Source: Tricholoma matsutake
Taxonomy: Eukaryota > Basidiomycota > Agaricomycetes > Agaricales > Tricholomataceae
DNA length: 64,000 bases
Assembly (NCBI GenBank): GCA_026075535.2
Contig: AP026541.1
Span: forward strand, 9,920,001 to 9,984,000
Reading direction: 5' to 3'
This document shows, in pieces, positions 33,470 through 45,171 of this stretch; position 1 is the stretch's first letter; every line of letters starts with the position of its first letter. The notes under the pieces are model-generated. The model made no database searches and was not told the origin of the DNA. It saw nothing but the letters and a program-made list of their open reading frames with translations. Both the position numbers and the translations under genes were made by a program.

Positions 33470-35262
33470 ATGAACACAATCTCCAGGCTCACAAAAAGCA
33501 AAGACTCCCCGCGATATCAACTCTCAAATAGTGCATGGATCAGAGCAAAGACATCCGTTTCCCAGCAACTTGCACATGAGCAAGATGAGGGAAAAGAGGC
33601 CAGCAAGCAGACCCTGGATGACCTACTGCCACCGGAATATCAGAAATACAGACAGGTATTTGAGAAAGCTGCATCTGAGCGATTCCCAGAATTGAAACCA
33701 TGGGATCATGCAATCGACTTGAAGGAAGGCTTTGTACCAAAGGATTGCAAAGTCTACCCACTGATACCAAAAGAACAAGAGAAACTCAACAAGTTTCTAG
33801 ATGAAAACCTAGAGAAAGGATACATCTGACCATTGAAATCACCCATGGCATCCCCATTCTTCTTCATGTTGAAGAAGGACTCTGATGCTTTATGACCTTG
33901 CCAAGACTATTGCTATCTGAAAGAAGGAACGATCTGGAACAACTACCCCCTGCCACTGATCAGAGACCTCTTGGACAAGCTGAAAGGAGCAAGATTTTTC
34001 ATGAAACTTGATATTCGATGGGGATATCATAACGTACGGATAAAGAAAGGAGACGAGTGGAAGGCAGGGTTACTAACTGAGGGCTATTCAAGCCAATGGT
34101 GATGTTCTTTGGGCTGTGCAACTCACTGGCAACATTCCAGGCCATGATGAACAATCTCTTCCAAGACATGATAGATGAAGGATGGCTTGTCATCTATATG
34201 GACGACATCCTGATCTTCTTGAAGATGGAAGAAGAACACTGAACAAGGACCGAAAGGATCCTTGAATGACTATGACAATGTGACCTCTACCTGAAAATAG
34301 AGAAGTGCAAGTTCAATGTGCAAGAAGTTGACTTCTTGGGCATGATTATCAGGCCCAATGAACTTGCAATGGACAACACGAAACTGGCTGGGATCAAGGA
34401 CTGGCCCACGCCAAGGACAGTGAAGGATGTAAGATCCTTCCTAGGATTCGGAAACTTCTATCGAAGATTCATTGGACACTTCACAGATCTGGCCAGACCG
34501 CTGAATGATTTGACAAAGAAGAACCAGAAATTTGAATGGACAAACGACTGCCAGCAGTCATTCGATGCACTAAAAAGGAAGTTCAATGAAGCTCCAGTAC
34601 TGCTGATGCCAGATGCAATGAAGCCATTTGTGGTGGAATCTGACACCTCGAAGTTTGCAACAGGCACGGTACTCAGACAACAGGATGCCAATGGAGACTG
34701 GCACCCATGTGGTTACATCTCACATTCTTTCAATGAAGCGGAAAGAAATTATGAGATATACAACAGGGAACTACTGGGAGTAATCCGAGCACTAGAGACA
34801 TGGAGACACTACCTACAGGGGACACCATTCCCTGTGATGGTACTTTCCGATCACAAGAACCTGACATACTTCCGTCAGGCACAGAAACTGAACCAACGAC
34901 AGGCTAGATGGAGCATCTACCTATCACAATTTGACCTGAAGCTACAACATGTACCAGGATCACAGATGGTACAATCCGATGCCCTATCGAGGAGAGCAGA
35001 TCATGTAGCCAAAGAAGACACTGATAACGAGGACAAGACCATCCTCACCGATGAACTATTTGTGAAAACAATTGATGCTGAACTCCAGGGAGCCCTGGTC
35101 TCAGCAATAATGAAGGACGACCTTGTAAATGACACTTTACAAGCCCTGGAGAACAATGGAACTCCCCCAATCAAGTCTGCATTGGAGGACTGGAAATTCG
35201 AAGACGGCCTGCTCTTTTTCAAAGACAGATGCTATGTGCCACAGGATGAAACCCTCTGCTGA
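33470..35262 (+). pseudogene. Gypsy A reverse transcriptase and RNase H
   Basis: RT begins with LKPWDHAIDLKEGF and VYPLIPKEQ, continues with [23 protein letters not shown] and VIYMDDILIF (the YxDD box), then EVDFLGMII and FLGFGNFYRRFI. RNase H follows with FVVESDTSKFATG, NREL and LSDHKNLTYF. Stops after GYI (33827-33829), in DAL-PCQDY and in the EEEH region are all TGA at positions where relatives have Arg, and a frameshift lies near 34085. It is not translatable as one protein. Confidence 0.9.
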
Positions 35263-36500
35263 GCAATCATACAGAAATACCATGATAGCATCACAACAGG
35301 GCACCCTGGACAATGGCAAACAATCGAACTGATCCGATGAGACTACTGGTGGCCAGGAATGGCCAACTTCATAAAGAAGTACATCGAAGGCTGTGCAAAG
35401 TGCCAGCAAATGAAGATCAACACACACCCGACAACCCCACCACTGACACTGATATCATCTGATGCCAGCAGACCATTCGAGCTGGTAATGACAGATTTCA
35501 TTATGAACCTGCCCATAATGAATGGATTTGACTCAATCATGGTCATGGTAGACCATGGTCTTATGAAGGGGGTAATTTTTATCCCTTGCACAAAAATGAT
35601 TGATGCACTTGGTGCCGCAGACCTCTACTTGCACCATGTATACACAAGATTTGGACTCCCCAGAAGAATCATCTCAGACAGAGACCCTCAATTCACATCC
35701 AAACTCTTCTGAGAACTCGGATGACTGCTTGGAATCAAGTTATCCATGAGCACTGCCTATCACCCCCAGACCAATGGAGAAACGGAGTGAGTAAACCAAG
35801 AGCTAGAGGTTTACCTCCGCATGTTCTGTTCAAACAAACCAGAAGATTGGGAGCATTATCTCCCAACAGCAGAATTTATGCATAACCAGAAGACGCACTC
35901 CACAGTAAAACATTCGCCATTTTACTTGATGATGAGATACCAACCACGCGCTATCCCCACCCCTTACAAAAAGATGAACATGCTGGCTGCCGAACAGAGA
36001 ATCCAAGAACTTCTCTCTGTGAGAAGGGAAGCCCTTGCTGCACATGAACTGGCCAGACAGACTATGGCTGCCTGAATGAAAGGGCGATATGAACCATTCA
36101 AGGTTGGAGAGCAAGTATGGCTCAACTCCAAGAACCTGAAGATTGGCTACCCAATGAGAAAATTTCCACCAAAACAAGAAGGGCCCTTCATGATCGAAGA
36201 TGCCCTGTCAAGAATGACATACTGACTGAGACTGCCGCCAAGATGGAAGATCCACCCAGTCTTCCATGCGGCTTTACTCACGTGATACCATGAGAATGAC
36301 ACTCATGGGTGAAACTTCCTGACTCCACCACCTGACCTTGTGGAAGGAGAAAACAAATATGAGGTGGAAGCGATCATCGCACACAAGAGGCACGGTAAGA
36401 CATGCCATTACCTCATGAAATGGGTTGACTACCCGACATCTGAAAACACATGGGAACCCGAATTGAACTTGAAGAATGCCCCCAAGATCCTGACGGCATA
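35263..36500 (+). pseudogene. Gypsy A integrase and chromodomain
   Basis: HHCC zinc-binding part (YHDSITTGHPG...CAKCQQMK), catalytic core (VMTDFIMNLP, IISDRDPQF, and a third block HPQTNGETE), then the C-terminal GRYEPFKVGEQVWL and HPVFHAALL segment and a chromodomain (YEVEAIIAHKRHG...YLMKWVDYPTSENTWEPE). At least eight TGA codons interrupt it, again where relatives have Arg. The chromodomain places the element among chromoviruses, which target heterochromatin. Confidence 0.88.
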
Positions 36501-36607
36501 GAAGAAGAGGTACCACCTCTGAAGAAAAACCCCCCTTTCCTAACACCCCACAACAACACCCCTGATACCCACTGGACAACGATTGACCCGAGACCCATCA
36601 AACATTG

Positions 36608-37105
36608 ATGCCCTTCATGTTCACCCCCCCCATTGATAAATATGAAAAGAACATGGCAACTGGACAACAAGTCATTGACCAGTCACCAAGAACAAACAAA
36701 CTGCTGGGGCGACCCTCTTGGGAATGCCCCCACAGAATCATATTCTGGTTAACAAGAGACAACTGGATAGAAAGAGTATCCTTGACTTGCCCAAAATGCT
36801 GCCTCTATGCGCGGAGGAGCACGAAGATGGACTTAACCTGGGTAAAAGCACAATTTGAGGAATGGTGCTTTGAAGGAGAATTAGACAATGAGGACTACTT
36901 CCCTGAGGAGTTTGTCATCGACCGCTATGGCCTAACCCCAAACAGAAGACCACTAATGGGAATTAGCCCCCTACTGTGGAATGACCTTCAGTGGAACACC
37001 CACTACGACCAAGAAAGCGGATTTGAGCTGGCAAGGCAGCTCTTATTTGGACAACATGGAGAACTAGGGATGCTATTGCGCTCCAACCGACACCCCCAAC
37101 ATTGA
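36608..37105 (+). CDS. Uninterrupted accessory ORF between Gypsy A pol and 3' LTR
   Basis: An open frame of 165 codons lies after the chromodomain and before the 3' LTR, without a stop although the pol region next to it has many. It is charged and Trp-rich (WLTRDNW, EEWCFEGELDNEDYF) with a Cys cluster (WECPHR, then LTCPKCCLYAR) that could bind metal. I recognise no family. The start is the ATG at 36608, with an eight-C run just inside it. It could be an accessory protein of this lineage or a chance survivor; being open in decayed surroundings is the only argument for function. Confidence 0.4.
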   Translation: MPFMFTPPIDKYEKNMATGQQVIDQSPRTNKLLGRPSWECPHRIIFWLTRDNWIERVSLTCPKCCLYARRSTKMDLTWVKAQFEEWCFEGELDNEDYFPEEFVIDRYGLTPNRRPLMGISPLLWNDLQWNTHYDQESGFELARQLLFGQHGELGMLLRSNRHPQH

Positions 37106-37478
37106 TACCCCAGACCACTGAGCACAACTAGGTGTGAAATGATCATCCGCAAAGACGTTAAACTACCGATTGTCCGCAAAGACGTTAAACTACCGAGCAT
37201 CCCGAAGATGTAAAACTATGGTGATTGCCCTTGATACTGCACAGACCCTACAGACCCCTCCCCTTCTGATGACATCACTGACTCCTTGACACCACTGCTA
37301 GGGGGAGTATAGAACAAAAAGAACCCAATCACGGTCCAAGCTCAGACATGAATGGTCCCTCCATCCCACACCCAGATGCCAACACCATGACATACCCACA
37401 CCACAACTGATTTGACCCCGGAGGAGGAATGAAGATTTAGGTTGAAGTGTGGAACTTTTGACCATAACGAGGGGGTAA

Positions 37479-38145
37479 TGTTACAATTTTCCTTGTAACT
37501 CATGGAACCTGACCGACCCAACATACCCAATGATCCCCTCCAGACAGGAGGCACTCCTGATTCATGCTTAGAGCATGCCCTTGACACCAGACACACACAC
37601 AACACATGCCAACAACATGCATTCAATCCCCTTCCCGTGGAAGGCACCCTTGATGCATGGTGACTCCATGTACCCAAACCCATTCCCACACATGCTGTGA
37701 TATGACAGCCCTTTGACATGAGGTCTGTGATGTCGGACTCTCACGATTGACATCGGATCCTTGACATCGGATCCGTGACATCGGACGCCTCATGCTAGGC
37801 ATGAGGCTTATTGTTTCTATTCTTACCTGATACACATCTACCTTTCCAATTGGACGATAAGGACCTCCCTCTTAGTATAAGTACTGCGACTTGTAGTAGA
37901 GATGTCCTTAGTTTAGATCTAGGCAATCTACAGCCTTAACTTATGAACTTGTGAACTTACTCGAAACCACTAAGGAAGCCCCTTAGTGCATGAACCCAAA
38001 CGACTCTATGCAGAAGGCCTGCTAGAGTGCACTATCCATCTTACATTGGATGCTCTGAGTAAGACTAGTGCCAAATGACTTGTCAAGGAAGTACCTCATC
38101 AAATGACATTGACTAGATTGAGTGGTTGAGGCTTCACCCTTAACA
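37479..38145 (+). repeat. Gypsy A 3' LTR with an 82-bp extra U3 segment
   Basis: Same as the 5' LTR except for extra sequence at about 37726-37807, upstream of the TATA. The extra part contains three near copies of a 14-bp unit (TTGACATCGGATCC) and an inverted TGATGTCGG, and is bounded by CATGAG on both sides, which would allow loss by slippage from the 5' LTR. Confidence 0.85.
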
Positions 38146-39180
38146 CATTCCATGGCTCCAAAGTTCAATCCTACTCAGCCTCGAGAACTTTGTAGGTACT
38201 TTAACAAACTCAAAATGTTGTTTCCAACATGTGGGATTACCGATTCTGAAGATATGAAGAAACACACCTGTCATTATGTTGACATTGATACTTCCAAACT
38301 CTGGGAATCAATCCCAGAATGCGACACAGGGGTCTCATTTGATAATTTTCGGATGGCTATTCATAAGTTGTATCCTGGATCCAAAGACGACCGCAAGTGG
38401 TCAATCGCCGATATGGATAAGCTTATCGGTGAACAACTTCGCATTAGTATCTATGATGCAAATGAATTAGGATTATATTACAGGTCCTTCAACAATATCA
38501 CTAAATTCATCACCACAAAAAATTGACTTTCAGCAGCCGAACAAAGCAGGGCTTTTGTTCATGGCTTTCAACCAGGATTATGGATGTGAATTGTGCACCA
38601 TCTCGAACTCAAATTCCCCGATCATTACCCAGATGACCCTTATCCTCTCAATGACATCCATGCTGCTGTGAAATTTGTTTTAGCAGGCACTACATCCTTG
38701 CAAACTCCCTCAGCCTCAACTTTGCAAGCCCCATCCTCATCTTTGACTTCGACGTCTATCCCCACTACTTCCACATCATCGCCACAAATCAAAACAGAGG
38801 ATTTATCTGCAATTCTTGAAAAATTTGTGACCACTCTCATCACTGCCTTAACAGGATCTCAACCCAACAATAACCATAACAATTCCCCTCGTGTTAATCA
38901 AGGGTTTTGCCAGGATTAACTCGGAAATCTAGTCTGTATTTTCTGCAGTCTTCCAGGACACTTCATTAGCGATTGTTTGGTCTGTCAAACGTATATTAAT
39001 GACAGAAAGTGTAAGAAGAAAGGTCGTGCTTCCAAATGGACAGTTCATGCCATGAAACATTCCTGGGCATTGCATCAAAGATCATATCGACGAGTGGATT
39101 TGTCAAAACCCAGATGTAAATATTGTCCCTGCCCTCATGTACGGCATTGCACCTTCCCCCACTCCAGCTCCCACTCCTAG
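38146..39180 (+). pseudogene. Gypsy B gag, main part
   Basis: Continues the gag begun at 30372: PKFNPTQPRELCRYFNKLK, LFPTCGITDSEDMKKHTCHY, a Ser/Thr/Pro-rich linker, and a zinc knuckle CIFCSLPGHFISDC (from ~38937). TGA stops close the frame at about 38524, 38588 and 38917. All were probably CGA. Confidence 0.8.
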
Positions 39181-39199
39181 GGGGATCTACCAGATCGCC

Positions 39200-40324
39200 G
39201 ACATGAATACCTCAGCTGATATTTGTATCGCTCATTTGGAACAAGAATTATATGCCTTACAAAGTGGTCAAAACTTTGCTTGACCCAAACCTGACGCAAT
39301 TGCAGCTCCTGTAGTTCAGCCATCTATTTTGTCTGCACCTCCATCAGCAGTACCAGTCGCACTTCCCATTCCAATTGTCACTCCTCCTTTGATATCATCC
39401 ATGGTGACTAATCCATCTATGTCCAAAATAACACCCACCATGGATTTGCAGTCAACTTTGAATTTGCAACCCAACTCAAGTTCACAACCCCCAGTCCATC
39501 CTTATGCTGCAGCATCAGAGAATGCTTATCTCCCACCTCATGAACAAAACTTCACTTCTACTAGTAAAGGTAAAGAACGTGATGGTCCTTTGTACCACAC
39601 AGTAGCCCTCATTCAGAATGACAAAATCACTCAGGACATATCTTTGTGTTCAATGAAGACACCGATCATCACCCTCACTATGGAAGAACTTCTTTTGTTA
39701 TCCCCTGAAGTTTGCATGAAATGGAAGGAACAGCTGACTCCATGTCGCATTCTGAATCAGAATGGAAACAATGCAGCACACCTAGTCAATGAAGAGGTAC
39801 TGATGATCAATGACCCATACAAAACTTATATCAGCTCTCTTCATATTGGCAATATTCCTAAACCCTTTGTCGCTGCAAAGGAATCACATTTGATCAGATC
39901 AGTTATGATGAACATCAACAGTCAAAACCCTGTCAAAAGTGTAGTTGATCCTGGTTCTTCAATTATTGCTATGTCTGAAGAAGTCTGTCACAAACTAGGT
40001 CTTGCATATGATCCTTCCATCCACATTCTGCTTCAATCAGCTAACGGTGGCATTGACAAAAGTTTAGGATTAGCACAAAATGTCCCTTGCAAAGTTGGCA
40101 TGATCACAATCTATATGCAGATTCATATAATCCAAAACCCTGCCTACAACATCCAACTTGGTCAACCCTTTGATGTAGTCACCAAAAGCACCGTCAAAAA
40201 CTGGAGCGATGAATCTCAGACAATTACTATCTACGATCCTAACTCAACATGCTCTTCTACCATCCCGACCTTTCCTAGAGCCATGAAACATCGAAAAGTA
40301 GTTTGTGAGGATTTTTGCTACTAG
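39200..40324 (+). pseudogene. Gypsy B protease region
   Basis: A long open frame (39329-40324) with a Pro/Ser-rich N-terminal half and a retropepsin-like block: VKSVVDPGSSIIAMSEEV in place of D-S-G, and later YNIQLGQPFDVV. The glycine-serine order is unusual but occurs in related agaricomycete Gypsy elements as I recall them. Confidence 0.65.
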
Positions 40325-42390
40325 AGGATGATATTTTGGAGACCGAACAGTGCACATTCATCATTTCTTTTGACCATTTGAACTCTTCTATATTTATCAA
40401 ATGCACTGCAAACATTCCCAACTTTGAATCCTCACCTTCTTCGAATGCCACTACTACTTCGGATATTATCACCCATCTCTATTTGACAGCTAGTGAACAG
40501 TATGTTACATTTTTATTGGCCTCAATGGCCCCCTCTATGCCAGATTCATCTATATATTCCACACCCTATCTATCCTCCGATTCTCTATATCCTGCCTTCA
40601 CAGCCACTAAGAAGAAGTACAAGCCTGTCACATTGAAAGTATGACCAGTTGTCACCGACCTTCCTGATCAATTTTGCATTACTCGCACGATCACAGGGGA
40701 TCCTCTCAAAAAAATGCCAAAACTTAATCCTAAACCTCCAACATTTTTGCCATCTTTCTGATACACCCTCAAACGTAAAGCAATTATTGATAATAATCAT
40801 CCTGGCGATTTCCTTTGGCCCGAGGAAAGAAAACTCATGCACAATTTTATTTGAAATCACAAAACTGGTTTTGCATGGACTGAACAAGAACGAGGAAGTT
40901 TTCACCCCAACTTCTTCCCTCTGATCAAATTCCCTGTCATTTCACACACCCCTTGGATTGAATGAAACATCCCTATTCTGCCAGGGATCTACAAAGAGGT
41001 TTGCGCCATGCTCAAGAAGGAAATAGAGGCCGGTGTCTGCAAACCTTCAAACTTGTCTTATTGTTTGCATTGGTTTTGCATCATAAAGAAAGATGGCAAA
41101 GCACTTTGCTCAGTCCATGGTCTCGAACAACTTAACAAAGTCACTATACAGCACTCAGGTGTCGTTCTGATCCCCGAACATTTAGCAGAACAGTTCGGAG
41201 GATGCACTTGTGGAGAAATGCTAGACCTCTATGTTGCCTTCGACAAACAAAAAGTAGCCGAATCATCTTGAGACCTTATTACCTTTCAAATGCCTTTTGG
41301 AGCACTTCACATAGTCACTCTACCAATGGGTTGGACCAACTCAGTGTCCATCATGCATGATGACATTTTGTTTATCCTACAACCTGAGATTCCCCATGTT
41401 ATGATCCCCTACATCGATGATACACCCATCAAAGGTCCAAAATCACGCTACTCACTCCTGGGGGGAGGCTACAAAACTATTTTGCAGAACCCAGGAATTC
41501 ATCATTTTGTTTGGGAACACTTCAAAAATCTCAATCGTGTCATCCAACACATGAAATATTGCAGAGGGACATTCTCAGGACCCAAGCTATTCCTTTGCAT
41601 CCCTGAAATCACTGTTTTAGGGCATTGTTGCAACATCGAAGGTCATATGGCTGACCCAACTCGGATTGACGCAATCAGCAAATGGGGACCTTGTCAAAGT
41701 CTCACTGAAGTAAAAGCCTTCTTAGGAACCATTGGAGTTTATCGGATTTTCATACAGAATTTTGCTAAATGAGCAGCTGCTCTTATCAACCTCACACATA
41801 AGGACATTCCATTCAAATTTGGTCCAACACAAATCACAGCACAAGAAGATCTCAAACTTGCTCTCATCACTTCTCCCAAGATTTGTGCAATTGACTACAC
41901 CTCAAATGCACCTGTCATCTTAGCAGTTGACACTTTGCACATTGCAGTTGGATTTTTCTTGGCTCAGTGTGACCCCAAAAATCTTCCTAAATGCTATTAT
42001 AGTCATTTCGGATCTATCACACTCAATGCCTGCAAATCTCACTTTTTGCAACCCAAACTAGAACTCTATGGACTCCATCATGCCCTTGGCGCACTTTGAT
42101 TGTATGTTATTGGCATATGGAATCTCATCGTTAAAGTCGATGCCAGGTACATCAAAGGTATGCTAGCAAATCCCGACATTGCACCAAGTGCGAGCATTAA
42201 TCGATGGATTGTATCCATTCTTACCTTCCATTTTATGCTTGTACATGTCACTGGAACACATCACGGTCCAGATGGACTTTTGCGACGTCCTCTACAAAAT
42301 GGAGATGACACCCAACCCAACGATGTCCTTAAGATTGGATTGACTGACTACATGGTTTCATGCATCAAATCAACCTGCTCATGACTCCAT
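40325..42390 (+). pseudogene. Gypsy B reverse transcriptase and RNase H
   Basis: RT landmarks are EIEAGVCKPSNLSYCLHWFC with IIKKDGKALCSVHGLEQLN, MPFGALHIVTLPMGWTNSV, and VMIPYIDDTPIKGP (YIDD box), then EVKAFLGTIGVYRIFI. The RNase H part follows (VILAVDTLHIAVGFFL, then the VTGTHHGPDGLLRR end). Frames are split by TGA codons at several places (for example after KVAESS and after NFAK). Confidence 0.8.
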
Positions 42391-42544
42391 TCACTCCAAC
42401 TGACATTCACCCTCCCTTCAGATCTCAGTAAGTGGGAGAACATCACTTACAAAGATGTCCCTTGTTCTGATCACACCAAATGAGATGACGAATGACTTCT
42501 TAGTGTTCAAAAATGGCTCAAAGATTTACAATGACCACCAGACC

Positions 42545-43448
42545 TCTCAGAAGCTGACTAGGTCACCTTCATGCGATATTGCACTGAGTTCTTTTTAGAT
42601 TCTGGAAAACTTTGGCAAAAAGATTCGCAAGGGGCCCACAAGATCGTCACTATCCCTGAACACTGCCTCAAGATTATTCGCACAGCTCACGACAATATTG
42701 GTCACAAGATGGTGTTCACGATGAAAACCCTTGTTGCACTCCAATTTTGGTGGCCCAATATGAAAGCTGACATCGCATGGTACATTCACTCTTGCCACCT
42801 CTGCCACCTTCGACAAACCTGAAATCTGCTTATTCCACTCATAGTGGCAACCCCAGCACCACTTTTTGGCAAAGTCTACATCAACATGATGCAAATGCCC
42901 CCATCAAACAGATTCAAGTATATTGTTCAAGGGTGATGTTTGTTAACAGCCTATCCAGAATGGTGAAAGCTTTGGCATGAAAATCCCATGACCCTTGGTG
43001 ACTGGATCTTTGAAGATGTCATTTGTCGATGGGGATCTCTTTACGAAATCATGAGTGATAACAGATCAGCATTTATTGCAGCAATGGAGTATCTTGCAAA
43101 ACAATACCATATCAATCACATCTGAATCAGTGGTTACAACTCTTGAGCCAATGGACTCATCAAAAGAGCACACTTTGACGTTCAACAATTGTTATTCAAA
43201 GCAGTCATCAGAGACCAGAACAAGTGGTCAGACAGAGCACACTCTGTCTTTTGGGCAGAATGCGTGACAGTTCGCAAATGCATGGGTTGTTCACCCTACT
43301 TTGCAGTTACAGGATCCCATCCCCTCATTCCACTTGACATCTCCGAAGCTATGTATTTGCAGCCTCCTCCAAATTCAATACTTTTGACAACCAACCTTAT
43401 TGCACGATGAGCTATTGCCTTGCAAAAATGTTTGATCGACCTCAAAAC
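42545..43448 (+). pseudogene. Gypsy B integrase, 5' part
   Basis: HHCC module: RTAHDNIGH...FWWPNMKADIAWYIHSCHLCHLRQT. The core then shows VYINMMQMP (Asn where catalytic Asp is expected), MSDNRSAFI, and NGLIKRAHF (Lys where Glu is expected); both substitutions are G-to-A changes. The sequence runs into the hAT-like insertion at 43449. Confidence 0.78.
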
Positions 43449-43744
43449 GAGGTCTTTACACTGCCCCATATGTTCCACGCAGATCCGTGCAGAATTGCGT
43501 GGACTCTGCATGGATATGCACAGACTCCGTATAGATTTACATCCCATCTAATGAACAGTTTTAGTTATGCAACAGGGGCAGACAGTCCACACGGATCCAC
43601 ATGGACTAGCTCAGATTCCACACTTTTTACTCAGATTCCATGGATTTCAGCCATCCGCATCTGAGATCAGACAGCAAGTATGAGCAAGGACCAGCAAGGA
43701 CAGTCTGCATGCATCCAAGCAGACCATTTGAGCTTAGCAAAATA

Positions 43745-43825
43745 ATGTCATGAATGGTGTTTGAACTCGGAGCCTCATGGTTAACTAATAAAGTACAGAC
43801 ACACATTACCATTACACTATGCAGC
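43745..43825 (-). ncRNA. tRNA-like sequence with A and B boxes
   Basis: On the minus strand TAGTGTAATGG (complement of 43809-43819) fits a Pol III A box, and GAGTTCAAACAC (complement of 43757-43768) resembles a B box about 40 bases on. Short AATGG/CCATT ends could pair. The T stem does not pair well, so a decayed tRNA or the head of a tRNA-derived SINE is more likely than a working tRNA gene. Confidence 0.35.
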
Positions 43826-44068
43826 CATTATTGTTTGTAGCCATTGATGCAACTACATACGACTGTTTGGCTTTGTATGACAAAGCACACAGCTGCATCA
43901 TCAACATTGCCAGCTCATCACTCACTACCACCACCATTGACGACGACCACGCCGCCACCTCACTCCCTCCCTCCTTCCCTCTCTACCACCACTGTCTCCA
44001 CTCTACCCACTCTCAGCCCCATTCCACGGCCACGAAGAGCTGCCAACAAGCTGACCAGAAGCAACACG

Positions 44069-44481
44069 GGCCCAAATGACGCAATTGCATCGTTTGGGCC
44101 ATAGGTAATTTTTTTAATTCATTTCTTCTTTTTATCAACTAACTAATTGTTGTCTTTGTTTTTTAGGTTCTAATCTACAGGTAATGACGGATGACAATGC
44201 GGGCCCAAACAACGCAATTGCATCATTTGGGCCATAGGTAATTTTTATTTATTTGTTTCTTCTTTTTATCAATTAACTAATTGTTTTCTTTGTTTTTTAG
44301 GTTCTAATCTACAGGTAACAACTCCATGGCCACGAAGAGCTGAAAACAAGCCAACCAGAAGCAACATGGGCCCAAACAATGCAATTGCATCATTTGGGCT
44401 GTAGGTAATTTTGTTTTATTCATTTCTTCTTTTTCTCAACTAACTAATTGTTTTCTTTGTTTTTTAGGTTCTAATCTACAG
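44069..44481 (+). repeat. Three tandem modules: 32-bp palindrome plus intron-like segment
   Basis: Each module has a near-perfect palindrome centred on GCAATTGC (44069-44100, 44202-44233, 44369-44400; arms GGCCCAAA...), then TAG and an intron-like 62-63 bp segment. That segment starts GTAATTTT, contains AACTAACTAATTG and a T-rich tract, and ends TTTTTTAG (44105-44166, 44238-44300, 44405-44467). A constant 14-mer GTTCTAATCTACAG follows, then GTAA. Palindrome arms differ by transitions. Function unknown. Confidence 0.85.
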
Positions 44482-44629
44482 GTAACGATGGACGACAATG
44501 CAGGATGACACAAACCCCCCCAAAACAGACTAAAATGAGCACCAGGGCCCCACCACAACCACCCATGGTGACGGATGACACACCACCCACCCCCAGCCCC
44601 ACAACACCGACGAAACTGATGCCAACCAC

Positions 44630-44900
44630 AGAATGACACACCACCCACCATCCACCCCACAAGGACACACCACCCACCTCCAGCCTCGCGAGCCACTGCT
44701 CGTTGGGTGGATGGTGGGTGGAATGATGACGAGGGGGATGGGAGACGAGAGGAAAGGGAGACAAAGGGGGAGGGGGAGGGAGACAACGAGGGAGATGGGA
44801 CAAGAGACGACAGCACACCACCCGCCCCCAGCCTCATGAGCAACTGCTTGTGGGGTGGATTGCGGGTGGAACAACAATGAGGAAGGGGGGGGTGTACAGA
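44630..44900. repeat. Imperfect duplication of a CACCACCC/GGGTGGTGGG segment
   Basis: Two related units (about 44660-44715 and 44815-44870) share CACCACCC, CAGCCTC, GAGC, ACTGCT and GGTGGAT blocks. Each unit can fold on itself because CACCACCC-type sequence is followed by GGGTGGA-type sequence. Long Pro/Ser-rich open frames on the minus strand here are by-products of composition. Confidence 0.6.
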
Positions 44901-45171
44901 CCAACGGGGAACGGTGAGGGGGGACAAGAGGGGGCCACAAGGGAGGGCCGATGATGAACGCACCTGCCCCTGCCGTCTCACATGCTAGCGAGACAGTGGG
45001 TTATTTATTTTATTCTACAGTCTACTGCCCCCCTCTTCAGCAGGGGGGCAACTTTTTTTGTATTTAATACTACCAATAAAATGTCCCCCATCATGGGGCA
45101 TCCTTGTTTTTTTTTGCCATCAACCCATGCCTCAATTCTTCATTTGGGTCACCACATGGTTGGAATCTGTG

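Larger units (their letters stand above)
30410..38145 (+). mobile_element. Gypsy A: complete chromodomain LTR retrotransposon
   Basis: Full-length element with LTRs 30410-30994 (585 bp) and 37479-38145 (667 bp), both TGTTAC...TTAACA, flanked by the 5-bp target duplication CATTC (30405-30409 and 38146-38150). Order is gag, protease, RT, RNase H, integrase, chromodomain, then an extra open frame, so it is a chromovirus. A purine run (CGAGGGGG) precedes the 3' LTR. Several TGA stops at conserved arginines and frameshifts make pol non-functional. Confidence 0.93.

Noticed and set aside
44436..44981. 181-codon minus-strand Pro/Ser-rich gene in the hAT-like element
   Set aside because: It overlaps the CACCACCC duplication and one palindromic module; composition explains it.
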